A stretch of DNA of 64,000 nucleotides from Algoriphagus sp. AGSA1 (GCF_021390545.1 NZ_JAJUWR010000018.1:62001-126000); one strand, 5' to 3'. Positions 52,189-61,744 are shown, counted from the first letter of the stretch. The notes: generated from the sequence alone by a model not told the origin. Program-made: numbers and translations.

Positions 52189-53721
52189 TCAAGCCAAGTC
52201 ATCCGATATCACCTTATACGAAGGATCTTCCAGAATATTGATTTCCAGAATTTCGTCAGCTTTGGCCAGTAATCTTCTGCAATCCGGGCTCAGATGCCTC
52301 AAATGCACTTTCTTACCAACCTTCGAATAGCGCTCGGTGATTTTGTTGAGCGCTTCGATGGCAGACATATCCACTACCCTGCTCTCAGCAAAATCAATTA
52401 TCACTTCATCTGGATCATTGAGCACGTCAAACTTCTCATTGAAGGCTGATACAGAGCCAAAGAACAAAGGACCGAAAATCTCATAATGTTTCACCCCATT
52501 TTCATCTATGCGCTTGCGTGCACGGATGCGCTTGGCATTATCCCAGGCAAAGAATAAAGCTGCCAGGATCACCCCGATCAGCACTGCGAGTGCCAAATTG
52601 TGCAATACTGCTGTCACAATGGTAACCAAAAACATCAGAAAAATATCCCTCTTGGGCATACGGGTAATCGTCTTGAAACTTGCCCATTCAAATGTCCCGA
52701 TAGCTACCATAATCATCAGACCGGTCAAGGCCGCCATAGGTACCTGCTCGATAAGGCCTGAGCCAAAAACAATAAACACCAAAAGCATCACTGCGGCCAC
52801 GATTCCTGAAAGTCTGGCACGTGCTCCGGAAGAAATATTGATTAAACTCTGTCCTATCATTGCGCAACCGCCCATTCCCGAGAAAAACCCTGAGGTGATG
52901 TTAGCTAGTCCTTGGGCAACAGCCTCTTTATTGCTTCTACCGCGAGTTTCGGTGATTTCATCGATAATATTAAGTGTGAGTAGCGATTCTATCAGCCCTA
53001 CTCCCGCCATGATCAGTGCATAAGGAAATATAATCTGAAGGGTTTCGAAAGCAAACGGAACCATTGGAATATGGAATGGGGGAAAACCTCCTTTGATGCT
53101 GGCTACATCACCGACGGTTTTTGTATCAATTTTCAGAAGGGCTACTATTCCAAATACCACCAAAATAGCAGCAAGTGACGAAGGGACAAGCTTAGTCAGC
53201 TTAGGCAATCCCCAAATAATCAGCATAGTCAGCAATACCAGTCCCAAAAGCACAAACAAAGTCATACCGGAAAGCCAAGCCCCTTCTTGGGTTTTAAACT
53301 GGTCCAACTGGGACATAAAAATGATAATTGCGAGCCCGTTGACAAAGCCAAATATTACCGGATGGGGAACCAACCGGATGAGCTTTCCGAGCTTTAGAGC
53401 GCCTGCAATAACCTGAATAATTCCGGATAACACCACAGCTGCAAATACATACTCTACTCCCTCGGTTTTTGAAAGCGTAACTATCACTGCGGCAATCGCC
53501 CCTGTTGCCCCCGAGATCATTCCGGGACGACCTCCCAAAATGGCAGTCACCAACCCCATCACAAAGGCAGCATATAGACCTGTCAAAGGAGATAAATCAG
53601 CCATAAACGCAAAAGCAACTGCTTCAGGAATAAGAGCAAGCGCTACGGTAAGCCCCGACATCACCTCGGTTTTATAGTCAACACGCTGACTGAAATCAAA
53701 TAAATTGAAGTACTTCTTCAT
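52189..53721 (-). CDS. SulP-family anion transporter
   Basis: A 510-residue SulP/SLC26-type transporter. About 11-12 hydrophobic segments span residues 25-395, with the signature-like ALIPEAVAFAFMADLSPLTGLYAAF near the start, GISAGATGAIAAV-type residues near 75, and QSLINISSGARARLSG (about 290). A C-terminal STAS domain (about 415-505) contains VKHYEIFGPLFFGSV, EVIIDFAESRVVDMSAIEAL and HLRHLSPDCRRLLA. The family moves sulfate, bicarbonate or other anions, often with Na+ or H+. No sulfate-assimilation genes are nearby, so bicarbonate import is equally plausible. It is transcribed alone. Confidence 0.9.
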   Translation of the reverse strand: MKKYFNLFDFSQRVDYKTEVMSGLTVALALIPEAVAFAFMADLSPLTGLYAAFVMGLVTAILGGRPGMISGATGAIAAVIVTLSKTEGVEYVFAAVVLSGIIQVIAGALKLGKLIRLVPHPVIFGFVNGLAIIIFMSQLDQFKTQEGAWLSGMTLFVLLGLVLLTMLIIWGLPKLTKLVPSSLAAILVVFGIVALLKIDTKTVGDVASIKGGFPPFHIPMVPFAFETLQIIFPYALIMAGVGLIESLLTLNIIDEITETRGRSNKEAVAQGLANITSGFFSGMGGCAMIGQSLINISSGARARLSGIVAAVMLLVFIVFGSGLIEQVPMAALTGLMIMVAIGTFEWASFKTITRMPKRDIFLMFLVTIVTAVLHNLALAVLIGVILAALFFAWDNAKRIRARKRIDENGVKHYEIFGPLFFGSVSAFNEKFDVLNDPDEVIIDFAESRVVDMSAIEALNKITERYSKVGKKVHLRHLSPDCRRLLAKADEILEINILEDPSYKVISDDLA

Positions 53722-54287
53722 TTGTACGAATAGAATAGGTAATTGAAAACTATATCCATCTTATAAAGAACATGGATGTAGAGAAATTTATATTAATAGG
53801 AAATGTAAGCAGGATAGTCCACCATAGGTGAAACTAAAAAAATCAGGGTGGCGTGGTGCCGAAGCGTAAAGTGAGAAATAAGCCCATATTATTCTTTGAG
53901 AGTGCGAAAATAGAAACTCTAGCCAGAATTTCAAACTTCTTGACTAATTAGAAAGTACAAATATCGGCAGGAGGAAATTATAAAATTTATAAATCATACA
54001 CTGAGCCTAATATTTGCATTTTCCAAGCTCCTGTTGAGATCTTATCAGTGGAAATTATAAACCTTAATTATGGTAAAAAATAGTTGCGATCAGTGTCATG
54101 AATTATGGTTACTGACAAATTTTCAGTGAAAAAGTGACAAAATTATCGTAGCGCAGAGTTGGCATCTCCCTTGTTTCTAAAAAAACAAGAATCGCGATTC
54201 ATTAATCTCTTGATTTGATTTCTCTGGCAATGTAAGAGTCAGATAATCAAGAAAGTTTAGTTGTTTAACCATTAAAATGATAAAGCA
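53722..54287. promoter_or_regulatory. 566-bp spacer with palindrome upstream of hsp20
   Basis: A long spacer between the divergent SulP and hsp20 genes. It holds the perfect palindrome GAATCGCGATTC (54189-54200), directly after the hairpin CTTGTTT/AAACAAG (54170-54189), about 90 bp before the hsp20 ATG. A direct repeat TGACAAATT/TGACAAAATT lies at 54113 and 54135. These could be the operator and leader of hsp20; I recognise neither a CIRCE nor a sigma-32 site. No RNA gene or ORF is apparent in the rest. Confidence 0.45.
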
Positions 54288-54737
54288 ATGAACACAGTGA
54301 TGAAAAGGAACGGTCACAATACCTTCCCAAGTTTCTTTGAAGACTTTCCTACTAAGGGGCTATTTGATTGGCTGGATGCCTCTGGAATAGGAAGAATGTC
54401 CGATAACCCCACCCTACCTAAAGTAAATATCATCGAAAGCGGAACCGATTATAAAGTAGAAATGGCCGTTCCGGGAATGAAAAAAGATGATTTCAAGGTG
54501 GAAATAGACAATAGTACTCTGGTCATCCAGGCAGAGAGAACCGAGAATTCAGAAGAACAGGAAACCTACTCCCGTAGAGAATTCAGTTACAGTGCCTTCA
54601 GACGCTCTTTCCACCTGCCAAATACTGTAGAAAGTGACAAAATAGAAGCACAGTATGTGGATGGAATTTTAAAGCTGTTAATTCCTAAACGGGAAGAAGC
54701 AAGGCAAAAACCTGTAAGAACTATTCAGATTTCTTAA
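54288..54737 (+). CDS. Hsp20/alpha-crystallin small heat-shock protein
   Basis: A 149-residue small heat-shock protein of normal length. The alpha-crystallin domain (about residues 42-135) starts LPKVNIIESGTDYKVEMAVPG and holds DDFKVEIDNSTLVIQAE and RREFSYSAFRRSFHLPNTV, followed by IEAQYVDGILKLLIPKRE. The C-terminal tail ends in KPVRTIQIS, with an IxI-like oligomer anchor. These ATP-independent chaperones hold unfolding proteins in the cytoplasm under heat or oxidative stress. A strong hairpin terminator follows 7 bp later, so it is a single-gene transcript. The long upstream region has a palindrome that may serve stress control. Confidence 0.94.
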   Translation: MNTVMKRNGHNTFPSFFEDFPTKGLFDWLDASGIGRMSDNPTLPKVNIIESGTDYKVEMAVPGMKKDDFKVEIDNSTLVIQAERTENSEEQETYSRREFSYSAFRRSFHLPNTVESDKIEAQYVDGILKLLIPKREEARQKPVRTIQIS

Positions 54738-54743
54738 ATTTAA

Positions 54744-54785
54744 ACAGTCAGCCTATATCTATTGGCTGGCTGTATTTATTTTTAT
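54744..54785 (+). terminator. Terminator after hsp20
   Basis: ACAGTCAGCC (54744-54753) and GGCTGGCTGT (54764-54773) pair over 10 bp with one G-U wobble, and a T-rich tail follows (ATTTATTTTTATTAT). Confidence 0.85.
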
Positions 54786-54821
54786 TATAAGTATTTGTCA
54801 CACCAAAAAAGTATATCAAAA

Positions 54822-55070
54822 ATGGGTAAAAATTCATTTCTGAACTACTATAAAACAATTCTTGAGAAAGTTAGTTTCGACAAACGACTGGTTCAAAAAG
54901 AGTATTGGAAGGCCAAACAAGTACTAAGAGAAACAGAAATAAGAGAACTTGACAATTGGCTGAAAAACAACGGGCTGATATATCAGGTCAAAAACCTACC
55001 CGCCAATAAAGGAAATTTTGCACTGGCAAAATTTCCATACCCAAGCCGGGAAGTAAGGAAATCAAAATAA
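54822..55070 (+). CDS. Conserved hypothetical small basic protein
   Basis: An 82-residue basic, mostly helical protein. ATG 54822 is preferred because the longer reading frame from 54762 would begin inside the hsp20 terminator hairpin. It starts GKNSFLNYYKTILEKVSFDK and continues KEYWKAKQVLRETEIRELDNW, both likely helices. I do not recognise a named family, though proteins of this form occur widely in Bacteroidota and are called hypothetical. It has no signal peptide or membrane segment. It lies between hsp20 and a YceI gene, so a stress role is possible but unsupported. Confidence 0.65.
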   Translation: MGKNSFLNYYKTILEKVSFDKRLVQKEYWKAKQVLRETEIRELDNWLKNNGLIYQVKNLPANKGNFALAKFPYPSREVRKSK

Positions 55071-55189
55071 ATATAACAATATTATGCGATAATCTACATT
55101 GCTGAACATTCTAATCCAAAGTAAAAACCTTGCCGTATTTTATGCCGTCTATAGATGTTCTGACCAAATCCCATTCTAAAACCAAATTT

Positions 55190-55768
55190 ATGAAGATCCT
55201 TACACTCTTTGCCGCCTTGGCTTTAACCTCATTCTCAATGGCACCCAAAGTGGCTACCGTGAACACAACAGAAAGTACCATCACCTGGACCGCCAAAAAA
55301 GTAACGGGCCAGCATCATGGCAAAGTGCCCATCACATCCGCAACTCTCGATTATGAGGATAATAGGATCCTCGGCGGAAATTTCGAGATGGACATGACCA
55401 GTTTAACTGTAGAGGACATTACCGATCCGGGAATGAATAAAAAGTTAAGCGACCACTTGAAATCCGATGATTTTTTCTCTGTGGAAAAACACAATAAATC
55501 CATGTTCAAGATCACAGATGCCAAAACAAGTGATGGAAAAGCATACCAGATCACAGGGGATCTCACCATCAAAGGAATCACCAAACCGGTTACTTTTCCT
55601 GCTACTGTTTCGGTGAGCGGGGGGAAGATCACAGCTACTGGAAAATTGACTTTTGACCGTACCCACTATGACATCAAATTCCGCTCTGGCTCGTATTTCG
55701 AAAACCTTGCCGACAAGTTGATCTATGATGATGTGGAACTAGATGTAAAACTTGTTGCCAGCGAGTAG
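55190..55768 (+). CDS. YceI-family periplasmic protein
   Basis: Starting at ATG 55190 gives a 192-residue protein with a clean signal peptide (MKILTLFAALALTSFSMA); the earlier in-frame ATG at 55130 would place 20 polar residues in front. The mature lipocalin-like barrel has the family blocks STITWTAKKVTGQHHGKV (about 30-47), GGNFEMDMTSLTVEDI, LSDHLKSDDFFSVEKH, KAYQITGDLTIKGITKPV and GKLTFDRTHYDIKFRSGS. YceI proteins bind long polyisoprenoids or other lipids in the periplasm and are often induced by base or stress. A perfect hairpin terminator follows about 40 bp after the stop. Confidence 0.93.
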   Translation: MKILTLFAALALTSFSMAPKVATVNTTESTITWTAKKVTGQHHGKVPITSATLDYEDNRILGGNFEMDMTSLTVEDITDPGMNKKLSDHLKSDDFFSVEKHNKSMFKITDAKTSDGKAYQITGDLTIKGITKPVTFPATVSVSGGKITATGKLTFDRTHYDIKFRSGSYFENLADKLIYDDVELDVKLVASE

Positions 55769-55808
55769 GACACGGCTTTAAGTCCGGCATTTTCCCGCAA
55801 TACCACAA

Positions 55809-55845
55809 AAACCAGTTCAGATGTATAGATGAACTGGTTTTTTGT
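55809..55845 (+). terminator. Terminator after the YceI gene
   Basis: AAACCAGTTCA (55809-55819) and TGAACTGGTTT (55830-55840) are an exact 11-bp stem with a 10-base loop. The T-run TTTTTTG follows for the plus-strand YceI gene, and the A-tract on the other side (CCACAAAAACC) allows the minus strand too. Confidence 0.85.
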
Positions 55846-55888
55846 TTCTAGTTTTTGTTCTAAGCTTTGAACCAAGTTCAGCATCGTA

Positions 55889-58585
55889 TTAAAGATCCCA
55901 CTTCACTGATAACAACCCATATCTCGGCTGGACCAAATAGGAATAGGTACTGATCAGATTCTCAGTAAAACTATCCCGACGGATAGATCGGGTATCGAGA
56001 ATATTCCACACCGTCAACCTAAATTCCCAAGGACTGGATTTTCCCTGATAGCTTAGGAAAGCATTCAAGAAATCAAATGTGCTGGTAGTGGCGGAGGCTT
56101 TGTTCAGGTAGGCATTGTAAGTATAATCGGAATTAAGTTTCAGCCCTTTCCAGATATCCCAGTCAACTTCGATTTTTGGACTGTGCGTGCTAAATGTATT
56201 TCTGGCATTGGTGGATTTATAGAAGTTCTGATCCCAGGAATAACCTAAATCAACTTCGACAGTTTTCATAAATGTACTGGTGAATTTAAAAAAGTACGAG
56301 TGCGTAAACTGGCTGTTGTTAACCAGATTTTGATCCACCAGGCTGTTCGTGGAATAGTTGTTCCAGTTTCCTCCCCCACTGACTTTGAAGGTCTGAAAGC
56401 GCTTATCACCATTCAAGCTTGCGGTCAGAGACTCATTGACAGGGGCTATGTTCCGCACGCTCAGGATTCTGTTTATTCCTGAAAAATCTGTGGTGTTTAC
56501 CAGGTCCTGATGCTTTCTTGTCCAACTCAAGTTCCCGAAAATATTTAGAGAAGAGAAGAAATCAAAATGATTGTAACCAATTGATTGGGTGTAGAACAAG
56601 CCATTATCCAGCTGTCTGTTACCTCTGAAAACCGAATTGTAATCCGAAATCACAAGTCCTTGCGCCAGCTTCTGGATATCCATGAAATTCGTCTGTGTAC
56701 TGAACCTGTAAGTCAATGAGCGATTGGACCTGATATTCCATTTAGCATACATTCCGGGTAGCAGCAATAACTTGTCATGAGCCATTTTTTCTTCCATCTG
56801 AGTATCGATCCATGTATAGTTATGCAGATAAAGTGATGGGCTGATGATCAGTGATTTCCATTTTGTCTTGTAAGTCATGCCGAGGTACAAATCCTGAAAA
56901 TCAAACCTGGAATCATTCTCAAATTCCTGCAAACCTTCCTCTAGGGACGTATCCCCCTGATCCACACTTCCTACCAGACTTTGCCCGGTATTGGTATAGC
57001 CCAAGCTCCAATTAAAATGATTGGTAGGATTTAGGATCGCATAGTAATTGAATACACCCTCTACCGTTCTTGTTTTGATATCTTGGTTTTGAAGGAAACG
57101 ATAAGTATCTCTGTCTAAAAGCGGGACTAAACCACCAAAAGGGTTTTGACTTGTAGTCAAGTCATAAAGGGGGTTCTGATATTTTTTCTCCCAATTCACT
57201 TCCATGGAGAACACTCTTTTGTCAGAGGGAGCGTGAAACCATTCTCCCTTTTGTTGGATCGCATAAGGCTGTCTGCTTTGATAGCTTATGACCTGCTGTT
57301 GGGTATTCCCAAAATCAGAGTCTTGGAAGTTTTGGTTGCCGATATCAGCCAGTTTCCCAAAAAAGCTGTACTTCACATACGTTTCTTCTTTAGGTGTAAA
57401 TGTCACCGCATACTTCAGCAGGCCAGATTTGTTCTCGACTGTATTTACGGAAGTAAGTGTTTCCTGATTGTTTTCATCCGTTCTCAGATAAGTTCGCTGT
57501 GAGGAAGACCCCAGTTTGTTTTTGGAAGCTGACCCGATCAGAAAGCCTGAATGTAACCACCGGGAACTGGGATTATAATTCAAATTAACGGCAGCGAGCT
57601 CAGTCCTTAGGTCACGTGCGTTGTTACGTTGTGCCATAGGAATCCCCATGTCTTCGGCATTTACATTCAGTGTAGATCCGGATTTGCCAGAAAGATTTGC
57701 CAAGCCTCCGCTGAACCTGAAATAATCCTGAAGAGTAAATGCCAGCTCCCCCACGTTATTGGCATCGGCTATCAGGTTGAGATTCACTTTGGGGGCATAG
57801 TAAAAAGCATTTACATGCCCTAAATAACGTTCCTCTGATCCAGCCCCTGCGGACACATCTCCAAAAACCATGTTTTTTTTCCCATCCTTTAACTGAATAT
57901 TCAATGCCAGATTCTCATCATTGTCCAGTCCTCGAACAGGAGCTATTTCATTATAATTCTTCAATACCTGGACACGGTCCACCGCATTGGCAGGAAGGTT
58001 TTTAGTGGCAAGCTTGGTGTCTCCGTCAAAGAAATTCTTTCCATCTACCATTACCTTGTCCACCTTCTTTCCCTGCACCTTTACTTCTCCATTGTCATCC
58101 ACTTCAAATCCTGGCAGCTTTTCCAGTACTTCCCTGAGCTTTCGTTCGGTCCCTGTGGTAAAAGCATCTGTTTTATAGGTCAGTGTATCGCCCTTCATCG
58201 TGATGGGCAGCTCTGTCACCACTTCCACCTGGTCCAGCATAGTCTCATCCCGGCTTAGCACGATCTTTAGCAGCTCTTGGTCCGTCCATTCAGTCAACTT
58301 CAGTTCAAACTGCCTGTATCCTACAAAAGTAACCCGGAGCAAATATTCGGAACCTGGAACCAGTCCAATCTTAAACCTTCCATCTGCATCTGAGATGCTG
58401 AAACCACCTATTTTCTGTGTGGTTTGGTTTACCGCTACCACATTGGCATAGGCTATGGGCCGATCCAAAGTATCAAGGACTTTCCCGACCAGATTTTTGT
58501 TCTGTGCAAAGGAATACGATACCAACAGAAGTAAAAGTCCTGTTGACAGAATACGCTTGAGAAGCAACATACCTAGAATAGTCAA
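55889..58585 (-). CDS. TonB-receptor-like outer-membrane beta-barrel protein
   Basis: An 898-residue outer-membrane protein. After a signal peptide (about 1-27, SYSFAQ) comes a carboxypeptidase-regulatory-like domain (about 30-115, LVGKVLDTLDRPIAYANVV). A plug-like segment (about 120-220) reads ITMKGDTLTYKTDAFTTGTER, then EVLEKLPGFEVDDNGEVKVQGKKV and VMVDGKNFFDGD. The rest is a long barrel ending RYGLLSVKWDL. This is the group typically encoded with GLPGLI proteins in Flavobacteriia and Cytophagia; substrate and function are not known. The GLPGLI gene lies 6 bp upstream, in the same operon. The divergent histidine kinase/regulator pair may control it. Confidence 0.85.
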   Translation of the reverse strand: MTILGMLLLKRILSTGLLLLLVSYSFAQNKNLVGKVLDTLDRPIAYANVVAVNQTTQKIGGFSISDADGRFKIGLVPGSEYLLRVTFVGYRQFELKLTEWTDQELLKIVLSRDETMLDQVEVVTELPITMKGDTLTYKTDAFTTGTERKLREVLEKLPGFEVDDNGEVKVQGKKVDKVMVDGKNFFDGDTKLATKNLPANAVDRVQVLKNYNEIAPVRGLDNDENLALNIQLKDGKKNMVFGDVSAGAGSEERYLGHVNAFYYAPKVNLNLIADANNVGELAFTLQDYFRFSGGLANLSGKSGSTLNVNAEDMGIPMAQRNNARDLRTELAAVNLNYNPSSRWLHSGFLIGSASKNKLGSSSQRTYLRTDENNQETLTSVNTVENKSGLLKYAVTFTPKEETYVKYSFFGKLADIGNQNFQDSDFGNTQQQVISYQSRQPYAIQQKGEWFHAPSDKRVFSMEVNWEKKYQNPLYDLTTSQNPFGGLVPLLDRDTYRFLQNQDIKTRTVEGVFNYYAILNPTNHFNWSLGYTNTGQSLVGSVDQGDTSLEEGLQEFENDSRFDFQDLYLGMTYKTKWKSLIISPSLYLHNYTWIDTQMEEKMAHDKLLLLPGMYAKWNIRSNRSLTYRFSTQTNFMDIQKLAQGLVISDYNSVFRGNRQLDNGLFYTQSIGYNHFDFFSSLNIFGNLSWTRKHQDLVNTTDFSGINRILSVRNIAPVNESLTASLNGDKRFQTFKVSGGGNWNNYSTNSLVDQNLVNNSQFTHSYFFKFTSTFMKTVEVDLGYSWDQNFYKSTNARNTFSTHSPKIEVDWDIWKGLKLNSDYTYNAYLNKASATTSTFDFLNAFLSYQGKSSPWEFRLTVWNILDTRSIRRDSFTENLISTYSYLVQPRYGLLSVKWDL

Positions 58586-58591
58586 AATCGG

Positions 58592-59422
58592 TCAGTTCCC
58601 TATTCTGATAGTCATTTGATTGCCATCTCCCGGCTTTCCGGAATACCGCTGCATCATTTCCTGCATTTTCTTCTCAGAAAGTTCCTGATAATCTTTTCTA
58701 CTGATCGATTCTCCTTTCTTAGGGACTTCTATTGCCACCGTTTCATTGGGATTCAATACTATCCGCTCGGCGATGTAGGTTATCCCCTGATTTTGAAGTT
58801 CCAGGATCAGTCCTGGCAATCCCCAAAATTCTCCAGGTCCATGGCTTACAGGTATCTGCATGGTAAACCAAGCCACCACATTCACAGTATCTTTAGTCTC
58901 CAGCATTTCATCCTGTCCCAAGGAAAAAGACTTACTATCCACTATCTTGGAGTAAATTGCTTTTTGACAGGTATATTCCCCTATCTTCTTGCTTTCGCCG
59001 GTCAATTCCCATTCATAGGTTGCTAGGCTGTCTTTTACCAAGAATCCCTTCCCCATCAAGTCTTCTTCTTGGATGTAATTATGCCCTGCAATGTTCTTGT
59101 ATAAAAGTCTATCCTGATTACCGGTGTTGATCACGATACTTGCTCCACCAGATGTGGCTGTGGCAGGCCCAGATCCCAAGCTTTCTACCTGCTTCCAGTT
59201 TGATTCCCTCTGGGTAAAGGAAAGTACATATTCCCGCTCCATCTGTTTTTGCAGTTGCTTCTGCAGATCAGCCATGACTTCAGGTGCCATTTTGGTACTG
59301 TCCATGGAAATTTTGAAACTTGATGAGGACTTGTAGAAAGCCCTTCCGCTCAATCCCTGTGCTGCAGCTGTAAAAACTGAGGCTAAGAGGGCAAGGGCAA
59401 GGAGTAAAATACGTATGTTCAT
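58592..59422 (-). CDS. GLPGLI-family protein
   Basis: A 276-residue exported protein (signal peptide about 1-22, FTAAAQ). The family name motif is visible as EFWGLPGLILELQNQGITY (about 205-223), preceded by ITKKIGEYTCQKA-like residues GESKKIGEYTCQKAIY (about 150) and VVAWFTMQIPVSHGPG. A glycine- and lysine-rich C-terminus ends QMTIRIGN. The family is restricted mostly to Bacteroidota and has no known activity; it is usually next to a barrel protein, as here with a 6-bp gap. Expression may depend on the divergent two-component system that starts 115 bp away. Confidence 0.9.
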   Translation of the reverse strand: MNIRILLLALALLASVFTAAAQGLSGRAFYKSSSSFKISMDSTKMAPEVMADLQKQLQKQMEREYVLSFTQRESNWKQVESLGSGPATATSGGASIVINTGNQDRLLYKNIAGHNYIQEEDLMGKGFLVKDSLATYEWELTGESKKIGEYTCQKAIYSKIVDSKSFSLGQDEMLETKDTVNVVAWFTMQIPVSHGPGEFWGLPGLILELQNQGITYIAERIVLNPNETVAIEVPKKGESISRKDYQELSEKKMQEMMQRYSGKPGDGNQMTIRIGN

Positions 59423-59537
59423 AGCAGTTGATTTTATTGCTACAAACCAATATAAACCGGCCTTACCACTAAGTTAAGCACTGTTAACGTGTGTTAACAT
59501 CAGGATTTATGTCTTTCTTAGCCTCTACTTTAGCATC

Positions 59538-61058
59538 GTGAAAAAGCTCCAATTCAAACGTATAGGAATTTTGATCGCCCTGACTTTGGGGATGAGCATA
59601 GCTGTGCAGATCTATAGAAACTTCACACAGTTTAAGCAAAACGAAACCCAATTGGCCGCCGATATACAGCAAAGCCTGGACAATGCACTGGAAATTTATT
59701 TTGCGGATCTGGCCAAAACAGATGTGATCACCCTGTCAGAGAATAAAAACTCTAATCTCATGTTGAGGAGTTACAGTAAACCGGAAACGGATACGGTCAA
59801 AGATGATTTCCTCAAACGAATCGGGGAAAGCAAAGTAATATTCAAGGCGATTCAAAAAATGGAGTCCGGGGACACTTCAAACCTGGACTGGTTGGGAGAT
59901 GAGCTTGACTATAAAAAATTCAAAATACATACACAAATAGACACATTTGATGCTATTGAAGCGCATGCGATCCAGAGTATCAATATTTTCCGGGGGCTCA
60001 ATGCCGCTGATAGTCTCAGCAACCTAAAAGCGCTTACCAACCAGATCATCATCTCCATTACCAGGGACTCCCTGGATTTTGACAGGATAAACAGGCTTGT
60101 AAAGGATGAACTGGACAGAAAGGACATCAGGATCAATTACGGACTGTTACATTATGATCGAGATACCATATCCGGATCATTCAATTACCCCGCATTGACG
60201 GAAATGCCCTTTTCCACCCTATCCAAATCCACCTTCCTGCCCCGGGGCCAGAAGCTGGAAATGTATTTTGAAAACACTGCATTGACGGTCCTGAAACGCG
60301 GTATTCCAGATATTCTTATGTCTATTATCTTTCTTCTGGTTATTGCAGGTGCGTTTTATTACCTCTATCATACCATCAAAAACCAAAAGGAAATCGCTGA
60401 GATCAAAGAGGATCTGATCGGGAATATTACGCATGAATTCAAAACACCTATTGCCACCACACTATCAGCAATAGAAGGGATAGAGCAATTCAACCCTGAA
60501 AATAATCCAGAAAAGACCAGAAGGTACCTGGGGATTTCCAAGAGTCAACTGCTCAAATTAAACCTGATGGTGGAGAAACTTCTGGAGACAGCTACGCTGG
60601 ATTCCGGACAGTTGATTTTAAAAAGGGAAGTAATCGACCCCTTGCCTGTGTTGCAATCTCTGGTGCAAAAATTCCAGACCTTAACCCCGGACAAAGAAAT
60701 AGAACTCGTCCTTCCCACTAAGGTGTCCACTATACATGTGGATCCTTTCCACTTTGAAAACGCACTTTCCAATCTACTGGACAATGCCCTGAAATACGGG
60801 GGAGAAAAGGTGAGAATCACCCTGGATCAAGGTGCCGATACCCACATAAGGATCTGGGATAATGGAGGGAATATCAGTTCGGAGCAAAAGGAAAAAGTAT
60901 TTGAGCAATTTTACAGAATCCCCAAAGGTAACCTGCATGACGTAAAAGGGTTTGGGATCGGACTATACTATGTAAAGAAAATCGTGGAAAAACATGAAGG
61001 TAAAATCAAACTGGAAACAGCTCCAAAATGCACCTCTTTTATCACCATCTGGCCATGA
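59538..61058 (+). CDS. Membrane sensor histidine kinase
   Basis: A 506-residue kinase that starts with GTG. Membrane helix 1 lies at about 8-27 (IGILIALTLGMSIAVQIY) and helix 2 at about 255-277 (LMSIIFLLVIAGAFYYLYHTI), leaving a periplasmic sensor of about 225 residues with no recognised domain. HisKA carries LIGNITHEFKTPIATT (His near 299). The HATPase part (about 390-505) has LSNLLDNALKYGGE, IRIWDNGGNIS and KGFGIGLYYVKKIVE. It overlaps the response-regulator gene by the ATGA junction, so both are made together. It is divergent to the GLPGLI/barrel operon and may control it. Confidence 0.92.
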   Translation: MKKLQFKRIGILIALTLGMSIAVQIYRNFTQFKQNETQLAADIQQSLDNALEIYFADLAKTDVITLSENKNSNLMLRSYSKPETDTVKDDFLKRIGESKVIFKAIQKMESGDTSNLDWLGDELDYKKFKIHTQIDTFDAIEAHAIQSINIFRGLNAADSLSNLKALTNQIIISITRDSLDFDRINRLVKDELDRKDIRINYGLLHYDRDTISGSFNYPALTEMPFSTLSKSTFLPRGQKLEMYFENTALTVLKRGIPDILMSIIFLLVIAGAFYYLYHTIKNQKEIAEIKEDLIGNITHEFKTPIATTLSAIEGIEQFNPENNPEKTRRYLGISKSQLLKLNLMVEKLLETATLDSGQLILKREVIDPLPVLQSLVQKFQTLTPDKEIELVLPTKVSTIHVDPFHFENALSNLLDNALKYGGEKVRITLDQGADTHIRIWDNGGNISSEQKEKVFEQFYRIPKGNLHDVKGFGIGLYYVKKIVEKHEGKIKLETAPKCTSFITIWP

Positions 61059-61744
61059 ATAAGATCAAGATTTTGTTAGCCGAAGATGAAACCGCCCTGG
61101 GAATGATCATGCAGGAAAGTCTGGAAAGCAGGGCTTTTCAGGTCACGCTTTGCCATGATGGTCAACAAGCTTGGGATAGCTATCAAAAATCAAAACCCGA
61201 CGTCCTGGTCCTCGATGTAATGATGCCTAAGAAAGATGGATTTTTTCTGGCAGAACAAATCAGAAAAATTGATCCTTATACACCGATTGTTTTTCTGACT
61301 TCCAAATCCCAAACAGAAGATGTGCTCAAAGGTTTTGGCATAGGGGCAAATGACTACGTAAGAAAACCCTTCAGTATGGAGGAACTGATTGTAAGGATCA
61401 AGGCTCAGCTCAACCGTCTTCAACTTCGTAAAAACCAACCTGAATGGCTACCTCTGGGAAAGTACAAGTTTCACCCCACTAAACAACTGTTGAAACTTGA
61501 AGAAGAAAAAGAAGAGGAGTATCTTCTCACTGCACGTGAATCCCAATTACTACAAATCCTATTGGAAAACGCCAACCAGATCACCGACAGAAGTCTGATC
61601 CTCACCCAGATTTGGGGTTCTGATGATTTTTTCAATGCCCGGAGCATGGATGTGTTCATCACTAAGCTTCGAAAAAAACTACAGGAAGACTCCCAAATCC
61701 AGATCCTAAACGTACGGGGATTTGGGTATAAACTGGTCTGTTGA
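61055..61744 (+). CDS. OmpR/PhoB-family response regulator
   Basis: A 229-residue regulator beginning at ATG 61055, whose A of ATGA is shared with the kinase stop; the upstream ATG at 61028 would lie inside the kinase gene. The receiver (about 3-118) has LLAEDETALG, the phospho-Asp in VLVLDVMMPKKDG (near 54), the Thr/Ser in VFLTSKSQ, and the Lys in YVRKPFSMEEL. The winged-helix DNA-binding domain (about 130-228) holds LTARESQLLQILLENAN, RSLILTQIWGSDDFF and SMDVFITKLRKKL, ending NVRGFGYKL. It should act as a transcription activator for genes under the partner kinase, possibly the neighbouring GLPGLI/barrel pair. Confidence 0.94.
   Translation: MNKIKILLAEDETALGMIMQESLESRAFQVTLCHDGQQAWDSYQKSKPDVLVLDVMMPKKDGFFLAEQIRKIDPYTPIVFLTSKSQTEDVLKGFGIGANDYVRKPFSMEELIVRIKAQLNRLQLRKNQPEWLPLGKYKFHPTKQLLKLEEEKEEEYLLTARESQLLQILLENANQITDRSLILTQIWGSDDFFNARSMDVFITKLRKKLQEDSQIQILNVRGFGYKLVC

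Noticed and set aside
52508..53023. 171-codon frame opposite the SulP gene
   Set aside because: Antisense shadow of a well-supported transporter; composition reflects the other strand.
54762..54821. Start at 54762 for the small basic protein
   Set aside because: It falls within the hsp20 terminator hairpin; ATG 54822 is preferred.
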